Positions 53,539-62,410 of a stretch of 64,000 nt of DNA are shown piece after piece (the stretch's first letter is position 1; each line of letters opens with the position of its first letter). This stretch comes from ZC4RG29 sp035304385 (GTDB lineage: Bacteria > Bacteroidota > Bacteroidia > Cytophagales > Cyclobacteriaceae). The stretch spans positions 10,212-74,211 of the forward strand of contig DATGQD010000059.1 in assembly GCA_035304385.1 (NCBI GenBank), read 5' to 3'. The notes beneath the pieces are model-generated. The model ran no database searches, was not told where the DNA came from, and was given only the letters and a program-made list of their open reading frames with translations. Both the position numbers and the translations under genes were made by a program.

Positions 53539-53550
53539 TTCTTAGGTTCG

Positions 53551-53590
53551 CCGGAGATGGATCTGTCTGAAGGGGTCGGATCCTCTCCGG
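53551..53590 (+). promoter_or_regulatory. Intercistronic hairpin between susD and the first GH32 gene
   Basis: Stem CCGGAGA-GGATC (53551-53563, one bulged T) pairs with GATCC-TCTCCGG (53579-53590); the loop has 15 bases. There is no T run after it, so it is not a full terminator. Such a hairpin could protect the 3' end of the susCD message or lower expression of the downstream enzymes; role inferred. Confidence 0.6.
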
Positions 53591-53627
53591 TCGGACCTGT
53601 TGTTACACTTTCCAAACACCTGAACAC

Positions 53628-55436
53628 ATGAGATACATTCTGTCCCTCACCCTCGCCTTGTTTGCGTTTCACGCGCTTTCCCAGGATGTGGTCAAGCGCG
53701 AAATTGTCGTCCGGAAGGGACAGAAATACCTGAACCTTCCCGTGACGAACGCCAATCCGCTGGTGCAGGCACGCATCAAAGCCGGAAACAAGATCCTCGA
53801 TCAGTTTACCATTAAACTGACCGACAGCAATCCCGACTTCTGGGTTTTCTTTGATGTCACCGCCTACCAGGGCAAGAAACTTACGCTAGAGGTGCAGCAA
53901 CGTACCTTCAACCGGCCGGGGAGCACACCGGACAACGGCCCCCTGCCATCACTCGACCTCATTTATGCCGATGCCCGTTTTGCGGGCCAGGACAGTACGT
54001 ACCGCGAGAAGAATCGACCGCAGGTACACTTCTCGTCCATGCGGGGCTGGCTCAATGATCCGAATGGTCTGATATACTACAATGGCGAGTACCACTTGTT
54101 TTACCAGCATAATCCCTACGGGTGGGATTGGGGTAATATGCACTGGGGTCACGCCGTGAGCACCGATCTGTTGCACTGGAAGGAAGTCGGCGACGCGATC
54201 TACCCGGTGCACGAACGCGATGCGGCCTTTTCCGGATCAGCAGTGTATGATCCCGATAATACGGCAGGATTCCGGAAGAAGGGAATCGATCCTCTCATTG
54301 CTTTCTATACCAGCACGGGAAGGGGCGAGGCGATTCAACTCAGCTATGATAACGGACGCACGTTTATCGATTATGAAGGCAACCCGATCCTGAAACACAG
54401 TGGAAGGGATCCGAAGGTGTTCTGGTATGATAAAGGTAAACATTGGGTGATGGTGGTCTGGAACAACGGCGAAAAGAAAAAGATGTCGTTGGGCCAGGAA
54501 GCGATCATCAACCAACAAGCAATTTATACCTCAAGCGATCTGAAAAACTGGACGTATCAGTCGGGCGTAGAAGGATTCTTCGAATGTCCCGAACTATTCG
54601 AACTTCCGGTTGAAGGCAGGCCGGGTGTTTCGAAATGGGTAATGTATGACGCTACCGGGCGGTATGTGGTGGGAGATTTCGACGGCAAGCGTTTCACCAT
54701 TGAGCAACACCTGACACAATACGACTACGCGGGTGGTTATTTTTATGCATCCCAGACATTTAATAACACGCCCGACGGAAGACGGATACAGGTGGGCTGG
54801 GGTCGTAATATCAGGCATCCCGGCATGCCCTTCAACCAGGCGATGCTATTCCCTACCGAACTTTCCTTAAAGCAAACGGCATACGGGTATCGGCTTTGCC
54901 CTGTTCCGATCAGGGAAATCGCAACCCTGCACAAGAACAGCCAGCGTGTTGAAAATAAGATACTGAAGGGCGCCGAACCTGTTCAGGTACGCGTTCAGGG
55001 CGACCCCGTCCACGTAGTCGCCGAATTTGAAAAGGGGGATGCGACGTTCGGCCTGAATGTGCTGGGTTACGAGCTGGTATACAACGATCTGCTGGGCGAG
55101 TTTACCACGGCGGTCAACCCCAACCACAACAGCGCACCCGAAGGGCCACGTGTTATTTTCAGCGGGCCGGCCATTACACCGATAACGACAACGGTCTATT
55201 CAAAGCCCGGTACCGAGATCTTCAAGCTGGAAGTCATTATTGACAAAAACATTGCGGAGGTATTCGTCAACGACGGCGAACTATACTTTGCCGCCCCTTA
55301 CGAAGGGGAAAAGACCGGCATTGTCGAAGCGTTCGTCAGAGCACGCGGCGACCGCAAATCCATACTCAAGCGTCTCGACGTTCACGAGCTAAATTCTATA
55401 TGGAAGGACACCGACCTTAATGTAAGTGCAAAATAG
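53628..55436 (+). CDS. GH32 fructanase/levanase-type hydrolase with N-terminal DUF4980 domain
   Basis: Glycoside hydrolase family 32 enzyme of 602 residues releasing fructose from fructans or sucrose. Signal peptide ends near ALSQDV with no lipobox, so it is probably periplasmic. Residues 22-110 form a DUF4980-type beta domain, the five-bladed propeller follows and the C-terminal GH32C beta sandwich runs from about 460. All catalytic residues are present: Asp144 in GWLNDPNG (nucleophile), Asp261 in GRDPKVFW, Glu319 in FECPELF (acid/base). The closest layout is the Bacteroides exo-acting GH32 enzymes. Confidence 0.95.
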   Translation: MRYILSLTLALFAFHALSQDVVKREIVVRKGQKYLNLPVTNANPLVQARIKAGNKILDQFTIKLTDSNPDFWVFFDVTAYQGKKLTLEVQQRTFNRPGSTPDNGPLPSLDLIYADARFAGQDSTYREKNRPQVHFSSMRGWLNDPNGLIYYNGEYHLFYQHNPYGWDWGNMHWGHAVSTDLLHWKEVGDAIYPVHERDAAFSGSAVYDPDNTAGFRKKGIDPLIAFYTSTGRGEAIQLSYDNGRTFIDYEGNPILKHSGRDPKVFWYDKGKHWVMVVWNNGEKKKMSLGQEAIINQQAIYTSSDLKNWTYQSGVEGFFECPELFELPVEGRPGVSKWVMYDATGRYVVGDFDGKRFTIEQHLTQYDYAGGYFYASQTFNNTPDGRRIQVGWGRNIRHPGMPFNQAMLFPTELSLKQTAYGYRLCPVPIREIATLHKNSQRVENKILKGAEPVQVRVQGDPVHVVAEFEKGDATFGLNVLGYELVYNDLLGEFTTAVNPNHNSAPEGPRVIFSGPAITPITTTVYSKPGTEIFKLEVIIDKNIAEVFVNDGELYFAAPYEGEKTGIVEAFVRARGDRKSILKRLDVHELNSIWKDTDLNVSAK

Positions 55437-55458
55437 TTTGAATCAATCTGAACCGATA

Positions 55459-57159
55459 ATGAAAGTATTGTCTTCGCTCCTTCTGACAGCCACCCTGGGT
55501 ATCGCAGCGCTGCAGACGTTCGGCCAGGCAGACAGCCCGCCGTACAAGTCGCCAGTGCCGAAGTTCACTTTCGGCACGACGCTGGAAGAACAGGAAGCTC
55601 AATTGAAAGATAATCCGCTGATGAAGCGATTTGCCGAATCGCGCAAACGGCTTGCGGCGGATCGGCATCGGCCCTTGTACCATTTTGTGAGTCCCGAGAG
55701 TACCTTGAATGACCCCAACGGCTTATGCTTCTGGAATGGCAAGTGGCATCTGTTTTATCAGGGCTATCCGCCGGAAGACCGCCGCCAGCATTGGGGGCAC
55801 GCTGTAAGCGACGACCTGATACACTGGCGTGATTTGCCCTACGCGATCTATCCCAGCCCGGAGCGTGCGGTATTCTCCGGTGCGACGTGGGTGGAGGATA
55901 ACCGTGTTATCGCCATGTATCACGGTACCGCCGCCGGCAACATGGTCGCCGTTTCCGATGATCCATTGTTGCTCAACTGGAAAAAGCTGACGGATGGACC
56001 GGTAATCCCCTTAAAGACGAACACTGGATTCCCCGCGCCGTACAGCGTCTTCGATCCGTGCATTTGGAAGAAGGATGATGTGTATTACTCACTGTCGGCG
56101 GGGCGGTCACCCATGCCGCCGGATGGTAAGCCCTTCGGCACCGGGTCATTGTTCCGTTCGAAAGATCTGGTCACCTGGGAATATCTTCACGAGTTTGTTG
56201 AGAATGACCGTTTCACCCGGATCGGCGACGACTATGCCTGCCCTTATTTTGTTCCCATCGGAGACCGGTACATTATGCCGTTTTTCAGCCACATGAGTGG
56301 TGGCCAGTATTTCCTGGGTGACTATGATAAGGACCGCGACAAGTTCGTCGTGACCAATCATGGTAAGTTCAACTTTGGTGCCGTAGGCCCTTCTGGCGTG
56401 CATGCGCCATCGGCAACTCCGGATGGCAAGGGTGGGGTCATCGTGATTTTCAACATGAACCCAGGCAAGCCTACCGGCGAATGGAATCAGATTATGTCGC
56501 TGCCGCGAAGGCTTACCCTGGTGGGACGCGACGAGATCAGGCAAGAGCCCGCCGGCGATATTGAATCGTTGCGATATAATCGGAAGACTGTTGGTCCGAT
56601 GCGTCTGCCGGCCAACAGGGAAGTGGTAATCAACGGTGTAAGGGGAGATGCGATGGAACTTGCCATGACCATTGATCTAAAGGAATCTCAGAGTGTTGAG
56701 ATCAACGTACTTCGATCGCCCGGCAAGGAAGAGTATACCCGGATTATCTTCTATCGTGAAAAAGGCTTCTCGGATGGATTGGACTACAGGTCCGGAGACG
56801 AGACTGCGAAAATGCCTGCCGATCTCGTTCGGCTTGTTACCGACAAGGCACCCGAGCCATACCGTCGGGGGACACGTGCCAGCGTGATCACGATTGACGC
56901 CAGTTCATCGTCGGTACTTCCTGATGCGCAAGTCAGGCCACCGGAGTCTGCGCCCTTCGTTCTCGAAAGAGACGAACCGCTCAACCTTCGCATCTTCATT
57001 GACAAGAGCATTGTGGAGGTGTTCGCCAACGGAAAGCAGTGTGTGGCCATGCGGGTCTATCCCGGAAGGAACGATAGTAAAGGCGTATCCATCCGGTCGG
57101 TGGGCAAGGAGGCTTCCCTGCAGTCGCTTGAGGCCTGGCAGATGAAATCGATTTATTGA
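55459..57159 (+). CDS. GH32-like protein with non-canonical catalytic motifs (first tandem copy)
   Basis: GH32-fold protein of 566 residues with signal peptide MKVLSSLLLTATLGIAALQTFGQ and no lipobox. The nucleophile is kept (Asp85, TLNDPNG) and the FSG motif is present (RAVFSGATW), but the RDP motif reads FDP (Asp199; Arg replaced by Phe) and the ECP motif reads ACP (Ala260; acid/base Glu missing). Two Asp (257, 258) stand just before it and could substitute. The C-terminal sandwich has DKSIVEVFANGKQ. Compared with the next gene it carries an extra stretch of about 25 residues near 440. The ATG at 55459 starts the signal peptide; it lies 22 bases after the previous stop. Confidence 0.9.
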   Translation: MKVLSSLLLTATLGIAALQTFGQADSPPYKSPVPKFTFGTTLEEQEAQLKDNPLMKRFAESRKRLAADRHRPLYHFVSPESTLNDPNGLCFWNGKWHLFYQGYPPEDRRQHWGHAVSDDLIHWRDLPYAIYPSPERAVFSGATWVEDNRVIAMYHGTAAGNMVAVSDDPLLLNWKKLTDGPVIPLKTNTGFPAPYSVFDPCIWKKDDVYYSLSAGRSPMPPDGKPFGTGSLFRSKDLVTWEYLHEFVENDRFTRIGDDYACPYFVPIGDRYIMPFFSHMSGGQYFLGDYDKDRDKFVVTNHGKFNFGAVGPSGVHAPSATPDGKGGVIVIFNMNPGKPTGEWNQIMSLPRRLTLVGRDEIRQEPAGDIESLRYNRKTVGPMRLPANREVVINGVRGDAMELAMTIDLKESQSVEINVLRSPGKEEYTRIIFYREKGFSDGLDYRSGDETAKMPADLVRLVTDKAPEPYRRGTRASVITIDASSSSVLPDAQVRPPESAPFVLERDEPLNLRIFIDKSIVEVFANGKQCVAMRVYPGRNDSKGVSIRSVGKEASLQSLEAWQMKSIY

Positions 57160-57191
57160 CAACCTGGTAAGACAGCTTATTGAACAGACCT

Positions 57192-58823
57192 ATGAAGAAT
57201 TCATATATAATCCTCGGCTTGTGCCTCATACTGGGCAGCACGGTTTCCTACGCGCAACGCGACGAGCCGCCGTATCTTTCTCCTGTTCCCAAGTTTACGT
57301 TTGGAACGACACTCGCCGAACAGGAACAGCAATTGAAGGACAATCCCTTGCTGAAACGGTTCGCCGAATCGAGGAAGCGGCTGGCGTCCGATCCCTACCG
57401 GCCGATATATCATTTCGTAAGCCCTGAAAGCAGGCTCAACGATCCGAACGGTTTGTCGTATTGGCAAGGGAACTGGCACCTGTTCTATCAGGCCTATCCG
57501 CCGGAAGACGATCGCCAGCATTGGGGACACGCCATCAGCAAAGATCTCATTCACTGGCGCGACCTACCGTATGCAATTTACCCGGGTCCGGAACGTGCCG
57601 TGTTTTCGGGAACGACACTGGTGGAAGACGACCGCGTGATTGCTATGTATCACGGTACAAGAGTCGGGAACATGGTAGCGGTTTCCGACGACCCGCTCTT
57701 GCTCAACTGGGAAAAGGTGACGGGCAACGCTGTCATTCCTATTGAAAGCAACACCGGGTTTCCGCTGCCGTATCGCGTCTTCGATCCCGCGATCTGGAAG
57801 AAGGATGGAATCTACTATTCGCTTTCTGCAGGGCGTAGTGCGACGGGTCCCGGAGGGAAACAGGTTCGTGCCAACTTCCTCTTCCGGTCGAAGGACCTTG
57901 CGCGATGGGAATACCTGCATGAGTTTGTTGAAGATGACCGGTTCACCCTGGTGGGTGACGACGGAGCGTGTCCGTACTTCTGGCCTATCGGCAACCGTCA
58001 CATTATGCTGTTCTTCAGCCACATGAGCGGAGGCCAATATCTACTGGGCGATTACGATACCGATCGCGATAAGTTTGAAGTCACCAACCACGGAAAGTTC
58101 AACTTTGGCGCAGCGCATCCGTCCGGTGTGCATGCACCGTCGGCAACGCCGGATGGCAAAGGGGGAGTGATCGTGATCTTCAATGTGAATCCCGGAAAGC
58201 GTACCGGAGAGTGGGACCAGGTCATGTCGCTGCCGAGACGCCTGACGCTTATCGGAGAAGATGACATCGGGCAGGAACCCGCCGGCGACATCGAGTCGCT
58301 GCGATACGACCGCCAGGCGGTTGGTCCCATGACGCTTCCCGCCAACAAGGAAGTGGTTCTCAAGAATATTAAGGGCAATGCGATGGAGATCATGGCGGAG
58401 ATCGATGTTAAGGATGCTCCCGCTTTTGAGATCAACGTCCTGCGTTCGCCAAAGAAGGAAGAGTACACGCGAATCGTTTTCTACAGGGACCGTGGATTTA
58501 ACGCGGTGAGACAGGGAACGTCGACTGAACCGGGGCTGCACAACAGCATGATTACCCTTGAAACGACTCATTCGTCACTTCATCCCGATGTACGACCGCG
58601 AGCCCCCGAGACCGCTTCGGTCTTGTTAGACAAGGATGAACCGCTCCGCTTACGCATATTTGTGGATAAGAGCATTGTCGAAGTCTTCGTCAACGGCAAA
58701 CAAGCCCTGGCCGCGCGGGTATACCCGTCCAAGAATAACAGTGTGGGTGTATCGCTGCGGTCGCAAGGCAAAGAAAGTCAGTTGAAATCTCTTGAAGCCT
58801 GGCAGATGCGAAGTATCTATTAA
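57192..58823 (+). CDS. GH32-like protein with non-canonical catalytic motifs (second tandem copy)
   Basis: Paralogue of the preceding gene, 543 residues, signal peptide MKNSYIILGLCLILGSTVSYAQ. In the first 60 aligned mature residues 49 are identical. It has the same departures from the GH32 rule: nucleophile kept at Asp84 (RLNDPNG), FDP at Asp198 in place of RDP, and ACP with Ala259 in place of ECP, preceded by Asp256-Asp257. The C-terminal domain ends DKSIVEVFVNGKQ and SLEAWQMRSIY like its twin. Because both copies share the changes, they were present before the duplication and are under selection to persist. Either the acid/base has moved or the proteins bind rather than cleave fructans. 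Confidence 0.9.
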   Translation: MKNSYIILGLCLILGSTVSYAQRDEPPYLSPVPKFTFGTTLAEQEQQLKDNPLLKRFAESRKRLASDPYRPIYHFVSPESRLNDPNGLSYWQGNWHLFYQAYPPEDDRQHWGHAISKDLIHWRDLPYAIYPGPERAVFSGTTLVEDDRVIAMYHGTRVGNMVAVSDDPLLLNWEKVTGNAVIPIESNTGFPLPYRVFDPAIWKKDGIYYSLSAGRSATGPGGKQVRANFLFRSKDLARWEYLHEFVEDDRFTLVGDDGACPYFWPIGNRHIMLFFSHMSGGQYLLGDYDTDRDKFEVTNHGKFNFGAAHPSGVHAPSATPDGKGGVIVIFNVNPGKRTGEWDQVMSLPRRLTLIGEDDIGQEPAGDIESLRYDRQAVGPMTLPANKEVVLKNIKGNAMEIMAEIDVKDAPAFEINVLRSPKKEEYTRIVFYRDRGFNAVRQGTSTEPGLHNSMITLETTHSSLHPDVRPRAPETASVLLDKDEPLRLRIFVDKSIVEVFVNGKQALAARVYPSKNNSVGVSLRSQGKESQLKSLEAWQMRSIY

Positions 58824-58830
58824 TGGCAAA

Positions 58831-59706
58831 ATGAAAGTATTGGCGTTTGGTGAAATCCTTTGGGATGTCATCGATGGTGAAGAGTTTCTCGGTGGAGCCC
58901 CGCTGAACTTTGCAGCACATTGCGCACAGTGTGGGAACGAGGCCTATATCATTTCGCGGGTTGGAAAGGACCGGTTGGGTGAAAAAGCATTGGAACTGTG
59001 TCGTAGTTTTAACGTAAGCGACGCATATATTCAGATAGACCCCCGACGCCCGACCGGCACCGTGGATGTGGTGCTCGCGGACGGCCAGCCGGATTACACC
59101 ATCCATGAAAATGTCGCCTACGATTATATCGCGGCGGATGACATTCCGGATGTCAGGGGGTTCGATGTACTATACTTTGGTTCTCTCGCACAGCGCTCGT
59201 TGAAATCGGCGCTTGCCCTGGACTCGGTATTGGAGCGGGGCAAGTTCCGGTATGTCTTTTACGATGTGAACATCCGAAAGCGGATCGATGCGGCAGCCAT
59301 ATTGCGGCGTTCGCTGCCGCGGTGCACTATCGTCAAAATGAATACAGACGAGATAGGAGTGGTTGGAGCGTTGCTGGAGGAGAACAGTGATTCTTATGAG
59401 GTCGTCTGTCGTCTCCTGGTGGAGCAGTATCCCAACATTGACGTTGTGATCGTCACCGCCGCCGATGCGGGATGTTACGTCTTTCATGCCGACCAGCTGT
59501 ACCATGTCCCGGGTATACCGGTCGTTGTTGAAGATGCCATCGGCGCTGGTGATGCATTCAGCGCAGCGTTCATGAATGAGTTCGTGCGGTCAGGAGATCC
59601 GCAGGCGGCTGCTCGGCTGGCCAACCGCGTCGGGGCCTTCGTCGCCTCCAAACGCGGACCATTACCGACATACACTGATGAAGTGCTGAAGGCGGTCCGC
59701 AAATGA
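58831..59706 (+). CDS. PfkB family carbohydrate kinase, likely fructokinase
   Basis: Ribokinase-fold kinase of 291 residues. MKVLAFGEILWDVI start, GGAPLNFAAH substrate motif, RPTGTVDVVL and the C-terminal DAIGAGDAFSAAFM with the catalytic Asp are present. In this setting it converts fructose to fructose 6-phosphate in the cytoplasm. It begins seven bases after the last GH32 stop and is the last gene of the fructan operon. The ATG at 58831 is preferred over an upstream in-frame codon that would overlap GH32. Confidence 0.93.
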   Translation: MKVLAFGEILWDVIDGEEFLGGAPLNFAAHCAQCGNEAYIISRVGKDRLGEKALELCRSFNVSDAYIQIDPRRPTGTVDVVLADGQPDYTIHENVAYDYIAADDIPDVRGFDVLYFGSLAQRSLKSALALDSVLERGKFRYVFYDVNIRKRIDAAAILRRSLPRCTIVKMNTDEIGVVGALLEENSDSYEVVCRLLVEQYPNIDVVIVTAADAGCYVFHADQLYHVPGIPVVVEDAIGAGDAFSAAFMNEFVRSGDPQAAARLANRVGAFVASKRGPLPTYTDEVLKAVRK

Positions 59707-59747
59707 ACCTGACCTGGTGTGATGCCTTCCACCGGTATAAGTTTTTT

Positions 59748-59755
59748 TTATCTTT
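59748..59755 (+). promoter_or_regulatory. TAnnTTTG promoter element of crcB
   Basis: TATCTTTG fully matches the Bacteroidota -7 element. The -33 region is poor. The start would lie near 59762, giving a leader of about 40 bases. Confidence 0.5.
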
Positions 59756-59802
59756 GATCTCGCACCGGCCTCCAGACGATGGTGGGGCGTGTGGGATTTC
59801 TT

Positions 59803-60171
59803 ATGTTTAAACAACTCATTCTTGTCGGGATCGGCGGCGGGTTGGGAAGTGTATTGCGCTACCTCACCTCGGTATTGGTGGACCGATTTTATGACAATAC
59901 CTTTCCCCTGGCAACCCTCACGGTCAACGGCCTTGGATGCTTCATCATAGGAATTTTGATGGGAACTTCGGGAGCGGTGTCCCACGATTCACGCCTGCTT
60001 TTTGTAACAGGATTTTGTGGTGGGTTTACTACTTTCTCCGCCTTTGCCTTCGAAAATATCCGGCTCTTTCAGAATAATAGTTATCTGATTGCCTTTACCT
60101 ATATTGTAGGTAGCGTCATTATAGCGCTAGCGTGTGTATGGCTGGGCCTTGTTGCCGCCAGACAGATTTGA
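59803..60171 (+). CDS. crcB: Fluoride efflux channel CrcB
   Basis: Small four-helix membrane protein of 122 residues of the CrcB/Fluc family, which exports fluoride as an antiparallel dimer. GGGLGSVLRYLTS, NGLGCFIIGILMG with the conserved Asn, and the sodium/fluoride-site segment GFCGGFTTFSAFAFE are present. The ATG at 59803 gives the usual MFKQLILVGIGGG start. It has its own promoter and is not obviously part of the fructan operon. No convincing fluoride riboswitch is seen upstream. Confidence 0.95.
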   Translation: MFKQLILVGIGGGLGSVLRYLTSVLVDRFYDNTFPLATLTVNGLGCFIIGILMGTSGAVSHDSRLLFVTGFCGGFTTFSAFAFENIRLFQNNSYLIAFTYIVGSVIIALACVWLGLVAARQI

Positions 60172-60278
60172 GGGAGCGCCTACCGTTAGGTACCACCCCC
60201 TAAGCCACCTGTTGTGCATACTGATACATCATGAGAAAATCAATCCTGCCTGCGTTGAAGTAGGGTATACGCAATCCG

Positions 60279-61706
60279 TTAATCTTCCGGTGGCGTATTG
60301 TCGCCGGACATCCGAACAATCTTCGGCGTAAACACTCCCAACACGTCGACCAGGTCTTTCTGATAATCCATTACGCTGTGAATATCCTTGTATACCATCG
60401 GCGCTTCGTCAAGGCCGCCGCCGATGAGTTCCACGCCATGCCTGTCCAGTTCCTGCTTCAGCATCTTTCGATTGATAGACGACTTTGCCGCCGTTCGTGA
60501 CATAAGCCTGCCCGCGCCGTGCGAGGCAGACTCGAGCGACGCCGGGTCTCCTTTGCCGACCACCACAAACGCAGGTGCCGTCATCGAACCCGGAATTATA
60601 CCGAGTACACCTTCTCCAGCAGGCGTCGCACCCTTACGGTGAACAATGATTTCGCTACCATCGGACAACTGCTCTTTCCAGGCAAAGTTGTGATGATTCT
60701 CTACCATAAACAACGGCTTTTCTCCCAGGCTTTGTGACATTCGCTCGTGGATCTGATGATGATTAGCGGAAGCATAATCGCCTGCCAGGTTCATCGCGAT
60801 CCAATATTCCTGGCCGGCTTCGGTGTTCAGGTCGAGCCACGCCAGGTTTTGTGCGTCCGGGGGAAGGAAGGTCTGTTCCCTGGCCAGGCGTGTATAGTGG
60901 CGGGCGATCTCCGCACCGAAGCCACGGGAGCCGGAATGCGATAGCAACGCAAGGTAATTGCCGGGTGGAAGACTCCAGTAGTTCTCCTCGCCAAGTGTGA
61001 GCATCCCAAACTCTACGAAGTGATTGCCGCTGCCAGAGGTTCCAATTTGTTCCGCTGCCTTGTCTTTGAGATCGCGAAGGATGGCGATCTCGTTAAATTC
61101 GGGACGGTCGAGTACTTCATGGTGCATCGGTCGCTTGAAGGACTGGCGTCCGAACCGCGTGTTATCGATCAACATTTTCTTCAAGCCACTTCGGTTGTCT
61201 TCCAGATGCTTTTCGTCCATCGGGTATACCGAGAGGCACATACGACACCCGATGTCTACACCCACACCGTAGGGTATGACGGCGTTATCGGTAGCCAGAA
61301 CGCCGCCAATGGGAAGTCCATAGCCTGGGTGGGCGTCGGGCATCAGCGCACCGGCTACCGTAATGGGCAACCGCATGGCCGTGTCCATTTGATCAATCGC
61401 GCCTTCATCGATTTCCGCTGCGCCATAGATGGGGAAATCGATTTTGCCCGGAACCAGCTTGTGTGCCTTGCCTTTCTTTTCGGAAGGTAAAAGCGCCTGT
61501 GCCGTCAGACCCCAGACGGGATCGTCAACATAGGCTTTAGGGTCGTCAAGCACGGCCTTCAATAAGGTATGGATTTCCTCATCGCCGCTTTCGCGGAAAT
61601 GCCTGTATACCGCATTAATAGCATTGCCGATCGCCCTTCCCTGGGGGTAACCCATCTTTACCAAATCCTTCCCGCTTATTTTTTTTCTTCCCATAAGCCT
61701 GAACAT
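60279..61706 (-). CDS. rtcB: RtcB family RNA ligase
   Basis: GTP-dependent RNA ligase of 475 residues that joins 2',3'-cyclic phosphate or 3'-phosphate ends to 5'-OH ends in RNA repair or tRNA healing. Metal-site motifs DAHPGYGLPIGG, VDIGCRM with the Cys ligand, GSGNHFVEF, HSGSRGFG and the guanylylated His in SHGAGRLMSR are all present. Start at 61706 or at the ATG 61694 (MGRKKISG). No archease, RtcA or RtcR gene is adjacent, so it stands alone here. Convergent with crcB. Confidence 0.94.
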   Translation of the reverse strand: MFRLMGRKKISGKDLVKMGYPQGRAIGNAINAVYRHFRESGDEEIHTLLKAVLDDPKAYVDDPVWGLTAQALLPSEKKGKAHKLVPGKIDFPIYGAAEIDEGAIDQMDTAMRLPITVAGALMPDAHPGYGLPIGGVLATDNAVIPYGVGVDIGCRMCLSVYPMDEKHLEDNRSGLKKMLIDNTRFGRQSFKRPMHHEVLDRPEFNEIAILRDLKDKAAEQIGTSGSGNHFVEFGMLTLGEENYWSLPPGNYLALLSHSGSRGFGAEIARHYTRLAREQTFLPPDAQNLAWLDLNTEAGQEYWIAMNLAGDYASANHHQIHERMSQSLGEKPLFMVENHHNFAWKEQLSDGSEIIVHRKGATPAGEGVLGIIPGSMTAPAFVVVGKGDPASLESASHGAGRLMSRTAAKSSINRKMLKQELDRHGVELIGGGLDEAPMVYKDIHSVMDYQKDLVDVLGVFTPKIVRMSGDNTPPED

Positions 61707-61821
61707 ATTACAAAATGTGGCAGACCCATGCCAGATTCCAGAACAAGGCGGAATTGAAAGTTGTTCGGCAATACCTGCACAAGCATTCCGCGAAAACCGT
61801 GGTCGAATCCAGCCTAATTAT

Positions 61822-61829
61822 TATCTTGG
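61822..61829 (+). promoter_or_regulatory. Possible promoter element of the DinB-like gene
   Basis: TATCTTGG differs from TAnnTTTG at one base. A start near 61836 would leave 23 bases of leader, the same as other genes in this window. No clear -33 element. Confidence 0.3.
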
Positions 61830-61858
61830 ACGCCTAAACTCCTTCAACCCCTTTAATC

Positions 61859-62374
61859 ATGAAAAAGACATTGTACATTATTTGCTTCTGTATTCCAGTG
61901 CTGGGCTTCAGTCAGGGACAATTTCAGCAAGAGTCGGCAGGTGCCGTTAATTTTGCTTCGGGAAGACTCGTACAATTGCTCGATGCCGTACCGGATGACA
62001 AGCTTAACTGGTCTCCCGGCGATGGTGTGCGCTCCTTCCGCGATGTGTTCGCGCATATCGCCCAGGCGAATTACTTCTTTGGCTCACGGTTGGGTACTCC
62101 GGTGCCGGATGGCGTGGATGTCATGAACCTGGCTGCAAGTCTTAAGACAAAAGACCAATTGAAGTCGGCGCTTACCGAGTCGTTCAAATACCTGACGGAA
62201 GCCATGCGAAACGCCAAGGATGAGAGCATGTCCGAACGTGTGGAGTTTCCTTTTCCGGGTGAATACACGACGATGTCCGCTATGCTTATCGCCTTGACAC
62301 ACGTAAGGGAGCATATGGGTCAGTTGATTGCCTATACCCGCGTTAACGGGATTACGCCGCCCTGGAGCGAGTAA
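61859..62374 (+). CDS. Secreted DinB family protein
   Basis: Protein of 171 residues with a signal peptide (MKKTLYIICFCIPVLGFSQG) followed by a DinB four-helix bundle. The metal-binding His triad is present: His in VFAHIAQANYF and two in THVREHMGQL, together with the 'NWSPGDGVRSF' start and C-terminal GITPPWSE. Members are metal-dependent enzymes such as thiol transferases, but most have no known reaction; the periplasmic location is unusual for thiol-dependent members. Followed 36 bases later by the TonB-domain gene. Confidence 0.87.
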   Translation: MKKTLYIICFCIPVLGFSQGQFQQESAGAVNFASGRLVQLLDAVPDDKLNWSPGDGVRSFRDVFAHIAQANYFFGSRLGTPVPDGVDVMNLAASLKTKDQLKSALTESFKYLTEAMRNAKDESMSERVEFPFPGEYTTMSAMLIALTHVREHMGQLIAYTRVNGITPPWSE

Positions 62375-62410
62375 GACTGCTATACCTTATTACCTAAACC
62401 GTCAAATCCC

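Noticed and set aside
59707..59802. Fluoride riboswitch before crcB
   Set aside because: A GGTG..GATG..CACC stretch at 59716-59734 looks slightly like the first stem, but the second stem and the pseudoknot partner are missing and it lies upstream of the likely transcription start.
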